Shown here piece after piece: positions 60,052 through 64,000 of a stretch of 64,000 bases of DNA. Source of the DNA: Pachyseris speciosa (taxonomy: Eukaryota > Cnidaria > Anthozoa > Scleractinia > Pachyseridae). Location of the stretch: NCBI GenBank assembly GCA_016490735.1, contig JAEMWC010000348.1, forward strand, positions 62,001 through 126,000. The letters are read 5' to 3'. The notes under the pieces were generated by a model. It did not search any database. It was not told the DNA's origin and worked only from the letters and a program-made list of their open reading frames with translations. Every line of letters starts with the position of its first letter. Positions within the stretch are counted from its first letter, which is position 1. The position numbers and the translations under genes are program-made.

Positions 60052-61025
60052 ATGTCATTGAAAAAGTGGCAGCAACAGGCAAAAACTGCAGCCGACCTTG
60101 AAGAGCAGGAGCAAGAAATTCGCCAAAAATTCAAAACGAACAGAATCGCCAAGGAGTTTGGCCAGGTCGAGGCTGAAAAACTTTTCAAACCGATCACAAC
60201 CAGGTTAGACAAAACGTTGGAGCCCACATCGGAGGTGGAAGAAGAACTCCGGCCCGACTACGGAATGGACGAGTTGGACAGAATCAACCCGTTCGGTTAG
60301 GACTATTTTCGGCCAGCCGAAAAACCACCACCATCATCAACCTTGGAAGAAGAAGAGTTTCCACCACCACCCCCTCCAGTGGTGGAAGAAGCCAGCGGTG
60401 ATGCTGAAGCTTCCTCCCCACCCCCGCCCCCGCCTCCGTGCCAGACATGGAAACAGCCAACAACGACGCAGTTTACAATGAAACGAACAGGCTACGGTCG
60501 GTTAAAAGCCTCATCACGAAGATGACGAAAAAAGCGAACCCTGAAGAAGAAAAAGTGAAAGACCGCAACTCAGCGTTGTTCAACTGGTCATTGGAGGACC
60601 TTGAAAGAGAAAGAGACAAGATTGAGGGGCGAAGAAGAGGGGGGCGGCGGGAGTTTTCACCACAGCAGTTTCAAGTGGGGAAAAAGAAGTTGAAACTGAC
60701 TCCCCCGAAAACAAGAGACAAACCTCCCACACCTTGGTAACAAGCCGTTTTGGCCCGCAGACCCGCTATAGGTGGGCCTGAAGATGATGCTGATGAGGAA
60801 TTCTCTGAGCAAGAGTGGGAAACGGAAGGCAGCGGTTTGGTAGAGCCCGTCGTTGAAAAACTCATGGACCAGTTGTATGTGATGCTTGGTTCGATCAAAG
60901 CCGGCAACACTTCGTCAAAACTCCGGAAGGAGGTCGTTTCTTTACTTTCAGGGTTTGTCAAACACGGTTTTTTGAATGAGTTTCAAAGACGAAAAATTCT
61001 CGGTGATTATATAGCGCCTGCGTGA
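60052..61025 (+). pseudogene. acidic/proline-rich conserved protein of element C
   Basis: Starts MSLKKWQQQAKTAADLEEQE; EIRQKFKTNRIAKEFGQVEA and DYGMDELDRINPF match element B. An in-frame TAG (60,298) follows, then a Glu/Pro-rich linker, RRRGGRREFSPQQFQVGKKK, another stop (60,738) and the C-terminal domain GSIKAGNTSSKLRKEVVSLL. Probably a scaffold or core protein. Confidence 0.6.
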
Positions 61026-61042
61026 ACGCTTTTGCAAGCGCA

Positions 61043-61820
61043 ATGACCTTCAACCTGTTGCTCGACTCGCGCCTTGCGAAGCTGCAGAGAAATGGGGCCA
61101 GCCAAATGCCCCACGATTTCAGAATCTTCTTCAATCCACCGATTGAGAAGGACTCAAGCAAAAATTACAAAGCGGCGTTGAACAGGCTGATCACCATGAG
61201 CTACTCTTGGTACAATATTGCAGAAGCTTATGGAAACAACAAACTGAAGTGGAGAAAAAAGCCTGCCTCGGAGCAGGGAGATATCGGCGATTGGCAAACT
61301 TTGACTTTTCCTGATGGCATGTATGATTACACCGACATCAACCGTTTTTTGCAGACTCGTACAGGGTTCGTCGACCCGCAGGCCGAAAACAAAGAGCCCA
61401 TGTTCAATTTGTATTTCAACTTCACCATTTACCGGGTGGCCAAAGATTACGAGAACGACCTCTCTTAGCGGGGAGTTTGCCGGTTTGCTTGGATTCGAGT
61501 AAAAGCTCCTGAAAGACGGAACTAATTTTACAGGAGACAGCATTCCAAACATCACAAGGAGCGTCCACTGGGTCTGTCTTCATTGTGATTTGATTACGCG
61601 GCGGGCGAATGATGTGCCAAGCGACGTTTTGTACAGCTTTTCCACCACGGATCTCCAGGTTAGTTACCCTTTTCAAGCAGAACCTCGTCGACTTGAGTCC
61701 CACCCTGTAAACAAAACCCGGATTGATTCTGTGGGGATTCGGGTCACAAACGGGCGAAACAATATCCTCGACCTCAACGGAGTTGATGTGGCTTTGAGTC
61801 TCACGATCGAAGAAGCATGA
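61043..61820 (+). pseudogene. penton-like minor capsid protein of element C, one frameshift region
   Basis: Starts MTFNLLLDSRLAKLQRNGAS; FRIFFNPPIEKDSSKNYKAA, YSWYNIAEAYGNNKLKW, DGMYDYTDINRFLQTRTG, then a frame change at about 61,466-61,590 and LITRRANDVPSDVLYSFSTT plus NNILDLNGVDVALSLTIEEA. Lacks the internal duplications seen in element B, so it shows the ancestral layout. Confidence 0.75.
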
Positions 61821-61875
61821 ATTCCTGCCCCGAGGCGGGGAATTGCTTGCAAAGGCTTCCACTAGAGGCGGAAAA

Positions 61876-62236
61876 ATGAATCATCCGAGCGAGTGGATGG
61901 AGATATTTGACGAGCGCGCCGGCCGTTATCGCTACAAGCACAAAGGCTCGGGCGTGATCCGTGACACCCTCATGGCGATTGGAAAGGTGTTCAAGAAAGG
62001 CGCGACCCAGGTTGCGCCAAGGTAACGGCCGAAAAGGCGGGCTAAAAGCTTGGCAAAGTGGCCACTGAAAGGGGGGCTGAGAAAATTCAACAAATCTTGC
62101 GGAAACGTCGCAGTTCCCGCCCCAAGACGGGGTTCGCGGCGCAGCCCGCCCTAAAAAGAAAACGCCCATTCCCCGCCTCGGGGCTGGAATCGGATGCCAT
62201 GGTAAAACTAATCCGAATTTTGGCAAACCAACTTTA
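61876..62236 (+). pseudogene. small minor capsid protein (KHKGSG protein) of element C
   Basis: Starts MNHPSEWMEIFDERAGRYRY, KHKGSGVIRDTLMAIGKVFK, then a stop at about 62,023. An Ala/Lys-rich continuation in another frame ends with KRKRPFPASGLES. Homologue of 38,655-38,888. Confidence 0.6.
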
Positions 62237-62263
62237 AAATTTTTTTTCAAGAATATACCGACA

Positions 62264-63476
62264 ATGTTCAGGGCGCCGCACTATCTCGAGAAGGTGGATT
62301 ATGAGCGGGTCAATCTGGACACACCGCTCACGCTTCCGGGCAATGGTTAGCGCCAAACCAAATCCGGAATGAAGTTTTCTGTGAAAGACAGGGCCGTTGT
62401 CCGTGACTGGTGCAACGCCTATTTCCGCGTTGAGTACAAATTCCAGGTTCTTGCAAATGGTGGTAATGTTGCTGCCGACACAGTGTCGGCTCCAATCAAC
62501 AGCGCTTTCTCTCTGATTAAAAACGTGACTGTGAGGTCTGCTGGGAAGAAAGTTTACGAAGCCAGCGACATCCACAAAGTGATCTTCATCAAAAACTTGG
62601 TGGAATATTCTGACGATTATGCAAGAACTGTGGCAAGCGACGAGTTTTGGTATCTCGACAATGACGACACAACTGTGACGGGTGATGCCGCAACAAATCA
62701 AGGAATCCGAGCTCGCGCACTTCTTTCGCAGGGCGGCGCAAAGGTCAAAACCGTCATCCCCCTCAACCGCTACTCATTCTTCAAGGAGCTGTCAGACAAA
62801 CTCTTGCCTCCGATGCAACTCGATTTCGAAATTGAGCTGCAGAATGACGATGAAATGCTCTTTCAAGGCGACGACGCCGTGCGGCGAATTGTTGTCCAAA
62901 AACTCGAATTGTGGGTTCCGAAACTGCTGCTGTCACCAGCAGGACAAACACTTGTCAACGAAAATTTCCTGGAGCCCACTCAATGGCGCTACTTGAAAGA
63001 AACGTTAATCCCCAGCTGAAGCCGAGGAGATGCCGGCGGGCAATGGCAGATTTCCCTCGGCGTGAAAAACGCCAAACATGTCTTTGTTTTCTTTCAACAG
63101 ACACAGAAACAAAACAATCAGAGATTCAACCCCTACACCTTCTGACACCTTTGACCTCGATAAGGACGACTCAGCAAAAGTGGACACTTGCCGCCTTCAG
63201 TACGGTGGGGGTTATTACCTCGAACTGGATTATGAAGGCGATGATCAAACACGCATCCGCTGCGATCTGATAAACTACAGATACCGGAAAAATGATTACA
63301 ACACGGGGAATCAGCTGGATGTGGCGACGAGCATGACGGGCGACCCGAAAAAGTTGGTTTTGCATTACCGGTTGAATGAAGCCGCCAACGCCCAGGATTA
63401 CACCATCTTCGCCGCTGTCCTGAATGAGGAAGAACTCGTGAACAAACAGATTGGAAACGAGCTGATTCTGGCGTGA
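62264..63476 (+). pseudogene. double jelly-roll MCP of element C, broken
   Basis: Starts MFRAPHYLEKVDYERVNLDT; an in-frame TAG at about 62,348. Then CNAYFRVEYKFQVLANGG, SAPINSAFSLIKNVTVRSAG, SDEFWYLDNDD, QLDFEIELQNDDEMLFQG and WRYLKETLIPS; after a frame change KNAKHVFVFFQQ-type sequence, CRLQYGGGYYLELDYEGDDQ and LHYRLNEAANAQDYTIFAAV. More complete than the element-B copy. Confidence 0.8.
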
Positions 63477-63516
63477 AACCCCACCAGGGGTGGGAAATTC
63501 TTTTCTCGAATATAGA

Positions 63517-64000
63517 ATGGCGACGGCGTATCATCCATTCAAAATTGCACTGACTGACGGGCAAAAGAAAAGCCTCCAAAAGGCTTTCGCCACAAAAGCG
63601 GCTGTGACTTTTCGCGTCAAACCCGAAAAGCTGGGGCGTGGTGACAACCTCCTGTTAACCACCACACAGATCAACCGAATAAAAAAGGCCGCCAGCGAAA
63701 GCGCGGCGCTGATCTGAAGATGAGCAAGACGCAGCGGCGAAAACGGCGCAGCGTGGCGGCAACCTTTTTTCCACGGTGCTTGGTTTTGCCCGGCCTTTGC
63801 TTGCTCCCGCGGCCAAGGCTTTGGCAACCGCGGGGCTTAGCTTCGGCGCGGAAAAAGCGTTGAAAAAGGGTCTCGGTCCCCAGGAGGTGCAGTTGTACGA
63901 ACTCACTCAATTGCTGTCTCCTGAACAGAAAAATGCTGTGGAGAAGCTTCTTGTTGGCAAGGGCATGGTCCGCGGCGGTGGCGCCCGTGCAATATGGTGG
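63517..64000 (+). pseudogene. core protein of element C, YHPFK plus GG domain, cut by the window end
   Basis: Starts MATAYHPFKIALTDGQKKSL, VTFRVKPEKLGRGDNLLLTT; after a stop and frame changes, MSKTQRRKRR, then RGGNLFSTVLGFARPLLAPA, AGLSFGAEKALKKGLG and VQLYELTQLLSPEQKNAVE. Homologue of 36,536-37,259. The gene continues past the window. Confidence 0.65.

Larger units (their letters stand above)
54829..64000. mobile_element. Polinton-family element C, partial, runs off the window
   Basis: Begins next to the truncated gypsy element. Gene order: polB N-terminal half (+), collagen-like fibre (-), ATPase (-), acidic protein (+), penton (+), small minor capsid protein (+), MCP (+), core protein (+). 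Interrupted by a LINE and a SINE. Integrase and TIRs are not seen. Same family as element B. Confidence 0.85.

Overview
This window looks like repeat-rich nuclear DNA of a marine invertebrate, most likely an anthozoan cnidarian. That is an inference from the mixture of CR1/L2-like and L1-like LINEs, a Ty3/gypsy element, a tRNA-derived SINE, MITEs and several Polinton/Maverick (adintovirus-like) elements. I see no convincing host gene, only one small unassigned ORF near the left edge.

Layout. 1-12.7 kb: two MITE-type DNA transposons with readable target duplications (one carries a nested insertion), a full-length-looking LINE with one intact 1088-residue ORF, a long (TC)n tract, minisatellites, palindromic repeats and a LINE fragment. 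12,730-34,340: a complete 21.6-kb Polinton (element A) with 177-bp terminal inverted repeats and a perfect 6-bp target duplication, inserted in frame into an older ORF. 34.3-42.4 kb: a partial second Polinton (element B) from a different family, with its capsid block on the minus strand. 43-54.8 kb: an L1-like LINE carrying a MITE, a LINE fragment, and a Ty3/gypsy element split by a head-to-head LINE pair. 54.8-64 kb: a third Polinton (element C), same family as B but in the opposite orientation, broken by a LINE and a SINE and running off the window.

Element A carries a DDE integrase, protein-primed DNA polymerase B, adenain-like protease, packaging ATPase, double jelly-roll major capsid protein, two penton-like genes, several small basic core-like proteins and a phospholipase A2-like protein. 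Its left arm holds accessory genes: a tRNA-Arg, a C4HC3 RING-like protein, a SLOG-like Rossmann protein and a zinc-motif protein. Many structural and replication genes are broken by stops or frameshifts, while the integrase and several accessory genes are open. B and C share the gene order polB - fibre - ATPase - acidic/proline-rich protein - penton - small minor capsid protein - MCP - core protein - protease - PLA2; each part is seen in one copy or both.

The most striking feature is the right arm of element A (31.2-34.1 kb). One constant exon of 98 codons ends in phase 0 at a strong GTAAGT donor. It is followed by at least thirteen tandem cassettes. Each starts directly after a polypyrimidine-AG acceptor and is open in phase 0 for 22-78 codons to a stop. 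This looks like a constant N-terminal domain that can be spliced to any of an array of variable Cys/His-rich C-terminal domains. The constant exon shares an LPPE...GW..(I/V)H.E-type motif with two tandem ORFs at the end of element B, so the module exists in both Polinton families.
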